A DNA stretch of 64,000 nucleotides from an uncultured Pelagibacteraceae bacterium (GTDB taxonomy: Bacteria; Pseudomonadota; Alphaproteobacteria; Pelagibacterales; Pelagibacteraceae). The stretch is from contig CACKFY010000004.1 in assembly GCA_902599495.1 (NCBI GenBank), positions 1-64,000 on the forward strand, in the 5' to 3' direction. The notes under the pieces are model-generated. The model was not told the DNA's origin and did no database searches. It saw only the letters and a list, made by a program, of their open reading frames with translations. Numbering within the stretch: the stretch's first letter is position 1; the number at the start of each line of letters is the position of its first letter. The position numbers and the translations under genes were made by a program. Below, piece after piece: positions 50,545 through 59,599 of the stretch.

Positions 50545-50961
50545 TTAATTTCCAATAAAATGAAAATTAATTTTTCTTATATGCTTTTCAATTCTATGTT
50601 CAAATAAGTATAATCCCTGCCATGTACCTAAAATTAAATCATTATTTTTTATTGATAAAGAAAGATGAGTTGAGGTTAAAATAGTTTTTAGATGTGCTGG
50701 CATATCATCTTTACCCTCAGTGTCATGAATATAGCTTCGGTCCATAGGGACTAATTTATTAAAAAAACTTAAAATATCTTTTTGAACATCAGGGTCAGCA
50801 TTTTCTTGTATAATTAATGAAGCGCTAGTGTGTAAAATGCTCAAATTAATAATGCCATTGAAAAATTCATTTTTTTTAATCCATTTTTTAACTTCAGATG
50901 TAAAATCGTAAAGTTTCTGTCCATTAGTATTAATTTCTATTTCATGAAAGACTTGTTTCAT
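50545..50961 (-). CDS. YjbQ/UPF0047 family protein
   Basis: NLSILHTSASLIIQENADPDVQKDI, GTWQGLYLFEHR. Confidence 0.9.
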   Translation of the reverse strand: MKQVFHEIEINTNGQKLYDFTSEVKKWIKKNEFFNGIINLSILHTSASLIIQENADPDVQKDILSFFNKLVPMDRSYIHDTEGKDDMPAHLKTILTSTHLSLSIKNNDLILGTWQGLYLFEHRIEKHIRKINFHFIGN

Positions 50962-51000
50962 TTAAAAAAATTGATGATAATGTAAATAATTCTTAAAACA

Positions 51001-52413
51001 ATGGAAAAAAAAGCAAAAATTATAGCTACTATAGGACCATCCATAAGCTCATTAAGCACCCTAAGAAAGATCATTGGTTTAGGTGTAGATGCTTTTAGAA
51101 TTAATTTTAGTCATGATTTAACAAATATTAAAAAAATTATTCAGCAAATAAGAAGCTTAGAAAAGAAAACATCAAAAAATGTATCTATTATAGGTGATTT
51201 GCAAGGAGTTAAAATCCGTATTGGAAGATTTAAGAAAAAAAATCAAGTTATCAAAAAAAATCAATTTTTTACTTTCGATTTAAAAAATAAACTTGGTGAT
51301 AAAAACAGAGTAACATTGCCTTATCCAAAATTACTTAAAAAGATAAAAAAAAACCATATTATCCTAGTTGATGATGGAAAATATGCTTTTAAGGTAATAA
51401 AAAGAAATTCTTTATCAGTTATAACAAAAAATTTAAGTCAGGACTTTATTATAAGTGATATGAAAAGTGTTCATATTAAAAATCTATCAATACCTTTTAA
51501 TAATTTTACTAAAAAAGATAAATTAGATATTAAACTAGCAAAAAAACTGGGTTGTGAATGGGTTGCTTTATCTTATGTTGAAAATGCAAAACTAATTTAT
51601 AAAGCGAAAAAATTATTGGGAAAAAAAATTGGTATAATTTCAAAAATTGAAAATAAATTAGCAATAAAAAATATTGAAGAAATTATTAAAGCTTCGGATG
51701 CGATTATGGTAGCAAGGGGAGATTTGGCCTTAGATATTGGCCATAGCGAAGTTCCAAAAATACAGTTGGGAATAATAAAAAAATGTAATAACTACTCTAA
51801 ACCAGTCATAGTAGCTACACAGATGCTTGAAAGTATGATAAATAATTTTACAGCAACCAGAGCAGAAATAAATGATATTGCTACTGCAATATTTCAGGGT
51901 GCTGATACAGTAATGCTGTCTGCTGAAACAGCAGTAGGCAAATATCCAGTGCAGGCAGTAAAAACAATGTTTAAAACAATTGTTTCAACGGAAGCATATA
52001 AAAAAGAACACATTGAAGATTTTAAGAGTTCTATTGAAGTTAAGAGGGATCCTATAAAATCAATTGTATTATCTGTAAAAGATCTTGCTTACAACCCATC
52101 TGTAAAAGCAATAATTGCTTTTTCTAATTCTGGTACTACCGCAAAATTAGTATCAGCAGTAAGGCCTAGAGTTAAGATTATAACTATATCTCCAAATATA
52201 ATAGTAAGTAGACAAATGTCTTTATTGTGGGGCGTTCGATCTATAAAAAGTAAAGATGCTAGTGGTTGGAAAGATATGATAAATATATCGCGGCAAATAA
52301 TTAAAAAAGATAAATCTATTAAAAAAAATGATTTTGTGATTATCACTGCGGGTTTGCCTTTTGGTAATGCGACTATGACTAATATGATAAGACTCTATAA
52401 GGTTGGTTCATAA
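51001..52413 (+). CDS. pyk: Pyruvate kinase
   Basis: KAKIIATIGPS, FRINFSH, IMVARGDLALDIG, ATQMLESM. Confidence 0.96.
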   Translation: MEKKAKIIATIGPSISSLSTLRKIIGLGVDAFRINFSHDLTNIKKIIQQIRSLEKKTSKNVSIIGDLQGVKIRIGRFKKKNQVIKKNQFFTFDLKNKLGDKNRVTLPYPKLLKKIKKNHIILVDDGKYAFKVIKRNSLSVITKNLSQDFIISDMKSVHIKNLSIPFNNFTKKDKLDIKLAKKLGCEWVALSYVENAKLIYKAKKLLGKKIGIISKIENKLAIKNIEEIIKASDAIMVARGDLALDIGHSEVPKIQLGIIKKCNNYSKPVIVATQMLESMINNFTATRAEINDIATAIFQGADTVMLSAETAVGKYPVQAVKTMFKTIVSTEAYKKEHIEDFKSSIEVKRDPIKSIVLSVKDLAYNPSVKAIIAFSNSGTTAKLVSAVRPRVKIITISPNIIVSRQMSLLWGVRSIKSKDASGWKDMINISRQIIKKDKSIKKNDFVIITAGLPFGNATMTNMIRLYKVGS

Positions 52414-52574
52414 TGGAAGAAAAATATTCTATTAATGAAATTTTAAATGCTGTAAGTGAGATAAATGAAGTTAAGGTCAATACCCAAATTAAATCGAAAA
52501 AAAGAGTCGATAATGACGATATACCCAAAAATACTCTTAAGTTAATTGAACAAGCAGAAAAATCAAAAGACTAA
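52413..52574 (+). CDS. 53-aa conserved-looking small acidic/basic protein coupled to pyk
   Basis: MEEKYSINEILNAVSEINEVKVNTQIKSKKRVDNDDIPKNTLKLIEQAEKSKD; TAATG overlap with pyk stop; below track cutoff. Confidence 0.6.
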   Translation: MEEKYSINEILNAVSEINEVKVNTQIKSKKRVDNDDIPKNTLKLIEQAEKSKD

Positions 52575-53575
52575 ATCAATCCTGCAATTTGAATTGAAGT
52601 ATCACACATTCTGTTCGAAAAACCCCACTCATTGTCATACCAAGATAATACTCTACTAAACTTTCCCTTAATAACCTGTGTCTGTGTTAAATCAAAAATT
52701 GAACTGTGCGGATTATGATTAAAGTCTTTAGAAACCAAAGGAGCTGAATTTGTTGCTAATATTCCTTTTAGAGGTCCCTTAGCTGCTTTACTCATAGCAT
52801 CATTAATGCTTTCAGAAGTTACTTCTTTATTTGGTACAAATGTAAGATCAATTAATGAAACATTTGGTGTTGGCACTCTTATTGCAGTTCCATCAAGTTT
52901 TCCTTTCAAACTTGGTAATACTAAACTCATAGCTTTAGCTGCTCCAGTAGAGGTTGGTATCATTGCATCACCTGATGCTCTAGCTCTTCTCAAGTCTTTA
53001 TGAAGTGTGTCTAATAATTTTTGATCTCCGGTATAACTATGAATAGTGGTCATATATCCGTATTCAATACCAAAAGTATTTTCTAAAACCATAGCGACTG
53101 GTGCTAAACAGTTTGTAGTACAAGAGCCATTAGAAATTATATTATGTTCTTTTTTTAAATCTTTGCTGTTTACTCCTTGCACAACAGTAAAATCTACTTC
53201 CTTTGCTGGAGCAGAAATTATTACTTTTTTAGCGCCAGCCTCTATATGTTTTCCAGCTGATTTTTTATCTAAAAAGAGACCTGTGCATTCTAAAACTACA
53301 TCTGCTCCAATTTTCCCCCAAGGCAATTTGGCTGGATCTCTTTCAGCAAAAACTTTGATGTTTTGATCTCCTATCTGGAAACCATCTTTGGTAGTTTTTA
53401 CCTCATGGTTTAATGTTCCATGTGTACTGTCAAATTTTATCAGATGAGCGTTAGCTTCTATAGAACCAAGATCATTAATGCCTACTACTTGAATTTTTCC
53501 TTTATAATTTTCTAATAAAGCTCTTAAGATAAGCCGACCTATTCTACCAAAACCATTGATTCCTACTTTAACCAT
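52571..53575 (-). CDS. gap: Glyceraldehyde-3-phosphate dehydrogenase
   Basis: KVGINGFGRIGRLILRAL, ISNGSCTTNCLAPVA, WYDNEWGFSNRM. Confidence 0.97.
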   Translation of the reverse strand: MVKVGINGFGRIGRLILRALLENYKGKIQVVGINDLGSIEANAHLIKFDSTHGTLNHEVKTTKDGFQIGDQNIKVFAERDPAKLPWGKIGADVVLECTGLFLDKKSAGKHIEAGAKKVIISAPAKEVDFTVVQGVNSKDLKKEHNIISNGSCTTNCLAPVAMVLENTFGIEYGYMTTIHSYTGDQKLLDTLHKDLRRARASGDAMIPTSTGAAKAMSLVLPSLKGKLDGTAIRVPTPNVSLIDLTFVPNKEVTSESINDAMSKAAKGPLKGILATNSAPLVSKDFNHNPHSSIFDLTQTQVIKGKFSRVLSWYDNEWGFSNRMCDTSIQIAGLI

Positions 53576-53580
53576 AATTT

Positions 53581-53934
53581 TTATACATATTTAAATACAA
53601 CAATAAAATATCCAACGCAAATAATTGATGCTATCCACAATAGACTACCAACAAGACCTAACCATGCTAAATGAATAAACGCACTGCCTAACAAAGATAC
53701 AAATAGTCTATCACCTCTAGTTGTATCTAAACCTAAAATACCTTTTCTTGGAGAACCTCCAGGTACTTTTTTTTCCCAAATAAGCATTACCGTTATGCAT
53801 AAGGCTATAAAAATGAAAAAAGCAGCCGTTTGCCAAGTCCAAGCCATCCATGAAAATAAATCAAAGTCAAAAAAACCTTTTTCTTTTGCTTTACCCACGT
53901 CGCCCCAAGTAGCTGCATATAATTTTGTAAACAT
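53581..53934 (-). CDS. glpU: Small membrane protein of the glycerol ABC transporter operon (GlpU/DUF2160-like)
   Basis: DLFSWMAWTWQTAAFFIFIALCITVMLIWEKKVPGGSPRKGILGLDTTRGDRLFVSLLGSAFIHLAWL; follows permeases. Confidence 0.78.
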   Translation of the reverse strand: MFTKLYAATWGDVGKAKEKGFFDFDLFSWMAWTWQTAAFFIFIALCITVMLIWEKKVPGGSPRKGILGLDTTRGDRLFVSLLGSAFIHLAWLGLVGSLLWIASIICVGYFIVVFKYV

Positions 53935-54734
53935 TAAACCCTTCCCATCGCAAATCCTTTTGCAATATAATTCTTAACAAAGTAAATTACAATTGCACCA
54001 GGAATTATTGTTAACGTTCCTGCTGCAGCTAATAAACCAAGTTCATATCCAGAGGTACTTGCAGTTCTAGTCATAGTAGCTGCTATTGGTTTTGCAGCAG
54101 TAGCTGTTAGTGTTTTGGCTAATAAAAGTTCAACCCAGGAGAACATAAAGCAGAAAAACATTGTTATACCTATTCCAGCTGCAATAGTTGGAACAAATAT
54201 TTTAAAGAAAAACCTTCCAAAAGAATACCCATCTACATAAGCTGTTTCATCTAATTCTTTAGGAACAGCAGACATAAATCCTTCTAATATCCAAACTGCA
54301 AGAGGTATATTAAACAGACAGTGAGACAGTGCTACGGCTATATGAGTATCAAACAAGTTTACAGATGAATAAAACTGGAAAAATGGCAAAGCAAAAACTG
54401 CTGGTGGAGCCATTCTATTTGTTAATAACCAAAAAAATAAATGCTTGTCACCTAAAAATTTATATCTAGAAAATGCATAAGCTGCTGGTAAAGCTGCCGC
54501 AACAGAAATAACGGTGTTGAATACTGTATAGGTAATTGAGTTAATGTAACCCATATACCAGGTACTATCTGTAAAAATTTTTACATAATTTTCTGTTGTA
54601 AATTTTTGCGGCCATAACGAATAAGTATTTATTATTTCTGTTGTTGTTTTAAATGACATATTTATTAACCAATAAATCGGTAGCATTAAAAAAATTATAT
54701 ATAATGTAGGAACTAACCATTTATATTTTTTCAT
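53934..54734 (-). CDS. glpQ: Glycerol ABC transporter permease (GlpQ-like)
   Basis: MalG-type permease; LDETAYVDGYSFGRFFFKIFVPTIAAGIG. Confidence 0.83.
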   Translation of the reverse strand: MKKYKWLVPTLYIIFLMLPIYWLINMSFKTTTEIINTYSLWPQKFTTENYVKIFTDSTWYMGYINSITYTVFNTVISVAAALPAAYAFSRYKFLGDKHLFFWLLTNRMAPPAVFALPFFQFYSSVNLFDTHIAVALSHCLFNIPLAVWILEGFMSAVPKELDETAYVDGYSFGRFFFKIFVPTIAAGIGITMFFCFMFSWVELLLAKTLTATAAKPIAATMTRTASTSGYELGLLAAAGTLTIIPGAIVIYFVKNYIAKGFAMGRV

Positions 54735-55597
54735 GACTGTGCCTCATTTTTCATCATTAAATTATAAAATACCCAACAAACTAAAAGTACGATAAAGAAA
54801 TATATTAATGACATTGCAGCTGCTGGTCCTAAATCAAATTGACCTAAAGCCATTTTAACTAAGTCAATAGATAAAAACGCTGTAGTATTTCCTGGCCCAC
54901 CTCCTGTTAGTACAAATGGCTCAGTGTAAATCATAAAACTATCCATAAATCTTAATAAAATTGCTAAAGTTAAAACCTTTTTCATTTTTGGTAATTCAAT
55001 ATATCTGAAAGTTGCCCATCTACTAGCGCCATCTATTTCTGCAGCTTGATAGTACGCAGGCTGAATTGAGTTAAGACCTGCATAAGACAAAAGAACAACT
55101 AAGGATGTCCAATGCCAAACATCCATTAAAATTGTTGTGAACCATGCATCACCAGGTTGTTGGGTAAAATTATAATCAAAACCCATTGCATTTAATGAAT
55201 GACCGAGAAAACCAATATCTGGGAGTGCAAAGATATTCCACATTGCTCCAACAACATTCCAAGGAATTAGAAGCGGCATAGACATTAAAATCAAACAAAC
55301 TGGTACACCCCATCCTTTTTTTGGCATTGTAAGTGCAATAGCAATTCCTAGAGGTATTTGGATTAGAAGTATTATAAAAGTAAAAGTAAATTGTCTTCCT
55401 AATGAAGCATGAAATCTTTCGGATAACAAGATTTGTTTAAACCACCTTGTGCCTTCCCAAGCAAATACATTGTTTCCAAAAGTTTCTTGAAATGAATAAT
55501 TGACGACTGTCATTAAGGGAATAGCTGCATTAAATGCAACAAGAACGAATACAGGAATTACAAAATACCAAGCTTTTTGATTAATAGTTTTATTCAT
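54731..55597 (-). CDS. glpP: Glycerol ABC transporter permease (GlpP-like)
   Basis: MalF-type permease; YQAAEIDGASRWATFRYIELPKMKKVLTLAILLRFMDSFMIYTEPFVLTGGGPGNTT. Confidence 0.83.
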   Translation of the reverse strand: MNKTINQKAWYFVIPVFVLVAFNAAIPLMTVVNYSFQETFGNNVFAWEGTRWFKQILLSERFHASLGRQFTFTFIILLIQIPLGIAIALTMPKKGWGVPVCLILMSMPLLIPWNVVGAMWNIFALPDIGFLGHSLNAMGFDYNFTQQPGDAWFTTILMDVWHWTSLVVLLSYAGLNSIQPAYYQAAEIDGASRWATFRYIELPKMKKVLTLAILLRFMDSFMIYTEPFVLTGGGPGNTTAFLSIDLVKMALGQFDLGPAAAMSLIYFFIVLLVCWVFYNLMMKNEAQS

Positions 55598-56661
55598 TAT
55601 TCTATAATCCAGTTATCTCCATAAACATAAGTATATTTTTGATTGAAAGTTATATGAGCACTTCCACTTGGAATTTCAGTAGAGGCGTTGGATAATATTT
55701 TAATATTACCCCCATTACATTCAGTATCAACAATTTTATGTCTACCAGTATTACTTACTCTTTTAATTTTAACTGGAATCCCATCTTTTGAAAAATTTAT
55801 AAATTCAGGTCTAATACCTATTTGAGTTTTACTAAAATTTGATTTTTTTACAACTTTATGACTTTTTATTTTTTGACCACTGAAATTTATTTCACCATTT
55901 TTTATTTCACAAGGAAGTATATTCATTCCAGGTGATCCAATAAAATGTCCGACAAAAGTATGTTTGGGTTTCTCAAATAATTCAACAGGTGTTCCAGTTT
56001 GAACAATTTGACCTTCATGCATGACTACAACCTGATCTGCAAATGTTAAGGCTTCAGTTTGATCATGTGTCACATAAATCATAGTACGATTAATTTTTTG
56101 ATGTAACTCTTTTAATTTAGATCTTAAAACCCACTTTAAATGTGGGTCTATAACAGTTAACGGTTCATCAAACATAATTACGTTCACGTCTGATCTAACA
56201 AGTCCTCTACCTAATGAAATTTTTTGCTTACCATCAGCTGTTAAACCTGATGCTCTATTATTTAATGTAGATGTCAATTCAAGCATCTCAGCAATTTCTT
56301 TAACTTTTGATGCGACTTCTGAGTCTGAAAGACCTCTATTTTTTAATGGGAAAGCTAAATTATCATATACAGACATGGTGTCATAAATGACTGGAAACTG
56401 AAATATTTGAGCAATATCTCTTTCAACGGGGTTAAGCGATGTCATATCTTTATCATCAAATAAAACACTGCCCTTTGTTGGTTTTAATAAGCCTGAAACA
56501 ATATTTAATAAAGTTGTCTTGCCACAACCAGATGGACCTAATAATGCGTAAGCACCTCCGTCTTTCCAATCAATATTAACATCTCTTAAAGCCCAATCAG
56601 AATCATTATTCTGTTTTTCTAGATAACTATGACTTAGATCTTTTAATGTAATTTTAGCCAT
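55597..56661 (-). CDS. glpT: Glycerol ABC transporter ATP-binding protein (GlpT-like), non-canonical signature motif
   Basis: GPSGCGKTTLLNIVSGLLKP, LTADGKQKISLGRGLV, VIMFDEP, YVTHDQTEAL. Confidence 0.83.
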   Translation of the reverse strand: MAKITLKDLSHSYLEKQNNDSDWALRDVNIDWKDGGAYALLGPSGCGKTTLLNIVSGLLKPTKGSVLFDDKDMTSLNPVERDIAQIFQFPVIYDTMSVYDNLAFPLKNRGLSDSEVASKVKEIAEMLELTSTLNNRASGLTADGKQKISLGRGLVRSDVNVIMFDEPLTVIDPHLKWVLRSKLKELHQKINRTMIYVTHDQTEALTFADQVVVMHEGQIVQTGTPVELFEKPKHTFVGHFIGSPGMNILPCEIKNGEINFSGQKIKSHKVVKKSNFSKTQIGIRPEFINFSKDGIPVKIKRVSNTGRHKIVDTECNGGNIKILSNASTEIPSGSAHITFNQKYTYVYGDNWIIE

Positions 56662-57718
56662 TGTTTACCAATCTGTTATTTTGATCAAAATATAAAAACT
56701 CATCCGTGTTCATATATAGTTTAGTATCTTCTCCAACATTTTTTTGCTGGGTGCCATTAGACAATGAAACCCAGTTTAAATTTCCGTTAGTAAAGTGTAT
56801 TAAGCTTTCTGATCCACTAAGTTCAGAAATTTGAACTTTGCCGTTAATCTCGACCGAATTATTTCCCTCTTTATAAGTAGTAATATTATGGGGTCTTATA
56901 CCTATTTTATAAGTACCGTCTTTAATTTTTGCTGATGATTTCCATTGAACATTATTATCTGTAAATTTACAATTATCTCCTCTTTTTGTGATTTCAGCTA
57001 TATTCATTGGAGGATCACTAAAAACTTTAGCTGAAATTAAATTTTCAGGTTTATTATAAACCTCTAGAGTTTTACCATACTGGATAACTTTGCCTTCTAA
57101 TAATGTTGCTGTATTTCCACCTATCATTAATGCATCTGATGGCTCTGTTGTTGCATAAACAACAATACAATCTCTATCTTCAAATAATTTTGGCAGTTCT
57201 TCTCGTAACTCCTCTCTTAGTTTAAAATCTAAATTGGCCAAAGGCTCATCTAATAAAATTAAATCTGAGTCTTTTACTAATGCCCTTGCTAAAGCAGTTC
57301 TTTGTTGTTGTCCGCCTGATAATTCGTCAGGTTTTTTATTTAACATTGCTGATAATTTTAAAAGTTCAGCCACCTTTCCTACTCTTTGTTTGATCTCATC
57401 ATCTTTCACTCCCGTTATTGCTAAGGGAGAAGCAATATTTTCATAAACCGTATAATTTGGATAATTAATAAATTGCTGGTAAACCATAGAGCAATTTCTT
57501 TTTTGTACTTTCATACCTGTAACATTTTTTCCATCAAACCATATCTCACCTGAGGTTGGTTTATCCAACCCTGCCATTATTTGCATTAAAGTTGTCTTCC
57601 CAGCTAGTGTGGAACCGAGCAGTACATTTATTGTATTTTTTTCTAATTTAAGACTTGTAGGATGAATATGAGTGTCTATTCCAACTTTTTTTTCTACATT
57701 TTTTAATTCTAGACTCAT
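56654..57718 (-). CDS. glpS: Glycerol ABC transporter ATP-binding protein (GlpS-like), lacks H-loop His
   Basis: [64 protein letters not shown]. Confidence 0.83.
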   Translation of the reverse strand: MSLELKNVEKKVGIDTHIHPTSLKLEKNTINVLLGSTLAGKTTLMQIMAGLDKPTSGEIWFDGKNVTGMKVQKRNCSMVYQQFINYPNYTVYENIASPLAITGVKDDEIKQRVGKVAELLKLSAMLNKKPDELSGGQQQRTALARALVKDSDLILLDEPLANLDFKLREELREELPKLFEDRDCIVVYATTEPSDALMIGGNTATLLEGKVIQYGKTLEVYNKPENLISAKVFSDPPMNIAEITKRGDNCKFTDNNVQWKSSAKIKDGTYKIGIRPHNITTYKEGNNSVEINGKVQISELSGSESLIHFTNGNLNWVSLSNGTQQKNVGEDTKLYMNTDEFLYFDQNNRLVNNG

Positions 57719-57734
57719 AATTTAAAATTTAGTT

Positions 57735-57768
57735 TTAAAAAAAGGGGGCAGCTAGTGCCCCCTTTTCA
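57735..57768 (-). terminator. Intrinsic terminator/attenuator between glpV and glpS
   Basis: Minus strand GGGGGCA-CTAGC-TGCCCCC followed by TTTTTTT. Confidence 0.88.
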
Positions 57769-57786
57769 ATTTAGATTAACCTCTTA

Positions 57787-59502
57787 CTATTTCCAAGCTT
57801 TTGCGTATGGAACAGTTTTTCCTTGAGGTTTCTCATCACGTTTAGCTTTTGGTGAACCTTTCTTATTTAACCAATAAGAAGCTTCTCTTGGTTTATTAAG
57901 TCTTGGTCCACATCCACCGTATGCATTGCTACCTTTGTCAGCAGCTTCCATACGAGACATAACTAAGTCCATCTCTTCTGCAAGACGATCCATAGCTTGT
58001 TGTGGAGTAAACGCACCTGAGTTTACATCTCCAATTTGTTGCCACCAGATTTGTGCTAGTTTCGGATAATCCGGAACGTTTACACCTGTTGGTGACCAAA
58101 TATTTCTGTTGTTTGATCTGTAGAACTCAACAAGTCCGCCTAAATCACCTGCTCTTTCTGTAAATGATTTATGATCGATTGAACTATCTCTTATAATAGT
58201 TAAACCAACGTGACTTTTCTTAAGGTCTACTGTTTTTGATACAACGAATTGAGCGTACAACCATGCAGCTTTTCTATTTTTAACTGGTGTAGACTTAAAT
58301 AAAGTCCATGATCCAGCATCTTGATATCCAAGCTTCATGCCTTCTTCCCAATAAGGTCCTTTTGGTGATGGACCCATTCTCCATAACGGCTTACCGTTAG
58401 CATCAACAACTTTATTGTTAGGATTTTTTCCTACTAAAGAAGCTGTGAACGCTGTGTACCAGAAAATTTGCTGAGCAACGTTTCCAGAAGATAGTGACGG
58501 TAAAGACTGATAGAAGTCCATAGCCGCAGCACCTGGAGGAGCGTAATTTCTTAACCACTCATCCCATTTTCTGATTGCGTATACAGCAGCAGGACCATTT
58601 GCAGCTCCTCCTCTTGTTACTGAAGCTCCAACAGGGTTACAAGAACCTTTTTCCATTCTTATTCCCCACTCGTCCACTGGTATTCCATTAGGTTTTCCAA
58701 CATCACCTGCTCCAGCCATTGATAACCACGCGTCAGTCATTCTCCAACCTAAGTCAGGAGCTCTTTTACCGTAGTCCATGTGACCGTAAATTCTAACACC
58801 ATCAATATTTTTCACATCTTCTGAGAAATATTTAGCGATGTCTTCATAAGCAGACCAATTTAATGGTACACCTAAATCGTATCCGTATTTGGCTTTAAAA
58901 CCTTTTTTGATTTCAGGTCTGTCAAACCAATCTTTTCTAAACCAATAAAGGTTAGCAAATTGTTGGTCAGGCATTTGATATAAGTCGCCATCTGGACCTG
59001 TAGTAAACTGTTTACCAATGAAATCATCTAAGTCTAAAGTTGGTAAAGTAACATCTTTACCTTCTCCAGCCATCCATTTCGTTAGGTTTACAGCTTGTTG
59101 CATTCTAGCGTGAGTACCAATCAAATCTGAGTCATTGATATAAGCATCGTAAATACTTACGTTAGTTTGCATTTGAGTTTGTACAGCCATTACTACGTCA
59201 CCTTCACCTAGTAACTGGTGATTAACTTTAATCCCAGTGATTTCCTCAAAAGCTTTTGTTAGAACTTTTGACTCATACTCGTGAGTAGGTATAGTTTCAG
59301 ACAATACTTTGATAGACATTCCTTTGAATGGCTTCGCAGCATCTTGGAACCATTTTAGTTCTTTTATTCTTTCTTTTTCAGAAAGTGTTGAAAGACTAAA
59401 CTCACCAGTAGCCCACTTCTTAATCGCGTCAGCGCTTGCAGAAGAAGCTAAAAGAGAAAGTGAAACAGCAACAGCTATTATAGTTTTCAATGTTTTAAAC
59501 AT
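57787..59502 (-). CDS. glpV: Glycerol ABC transporter substrate-binding protein (GlpV-like)
   Basis: 571 aa secreted protein; FKGMSIKVLSETIPTHEYESKVLTKAFEEITGIKVNHQLLGEGDVV; operon context. Confidence 0.83.
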   Translation of the reverse strand: MFKTLKTIIAVAVSLSLLASSASADAIKKWATGEFSLSTLSEKERIKELKWFQDAAKPFKGMSIKVLSETIPTHEYESKVLTKAFEEITGIKVNHQLLGEGDVVMAVQTQMQTNVSIYDAYINDSDLIGTHARMQQAVNLTKWMAGEGKDVTLPTLDLDDFIGKQFTTGPDGDLYQMPDQQFANLYWFRKDWFDRPEIKKGFKAKYGYDLGVPLNWSAYEDIAKYFSEDVKNIDGVRIYGHMDYGKRAPDLGWRMTDAWLSMAGAGDVGKPNGIPVDEWGIRMEKGSCNPVGASVTRGGAANGPAAVYAIRKWDEWLRNYAPPGAAAMDFYQSLPSLSSGNVAQQIFWYTAFTASLVGKNPNNKVVDANGKPLWRMGPSPKGPYWEEGMKLGYQDAGSWTLFKSTPVKNRKAAWLYAQFVVSKTVDLKKSHVGLTIIRDSSIDHKSFTERAGDLGGLVEFYRSNNRNIWSPTGVNVPDYPKLAQIWWQQIGDVNSGAFTPQQAMDRLAEEMDLVMSRMEAADKGSNAYGGCGPRLNKPREASYWLNKKGSPKAKRDEKPQGKTVPYAKAWK

Positions 59503-59599
59503 TAATTCCCCTCTGTTGTTTGTTAATTTATTAATTGAAACAAAATAGAACTTATTTGTACAGACTTAATTCATAAAATTTATACAACTATAAATTGAT

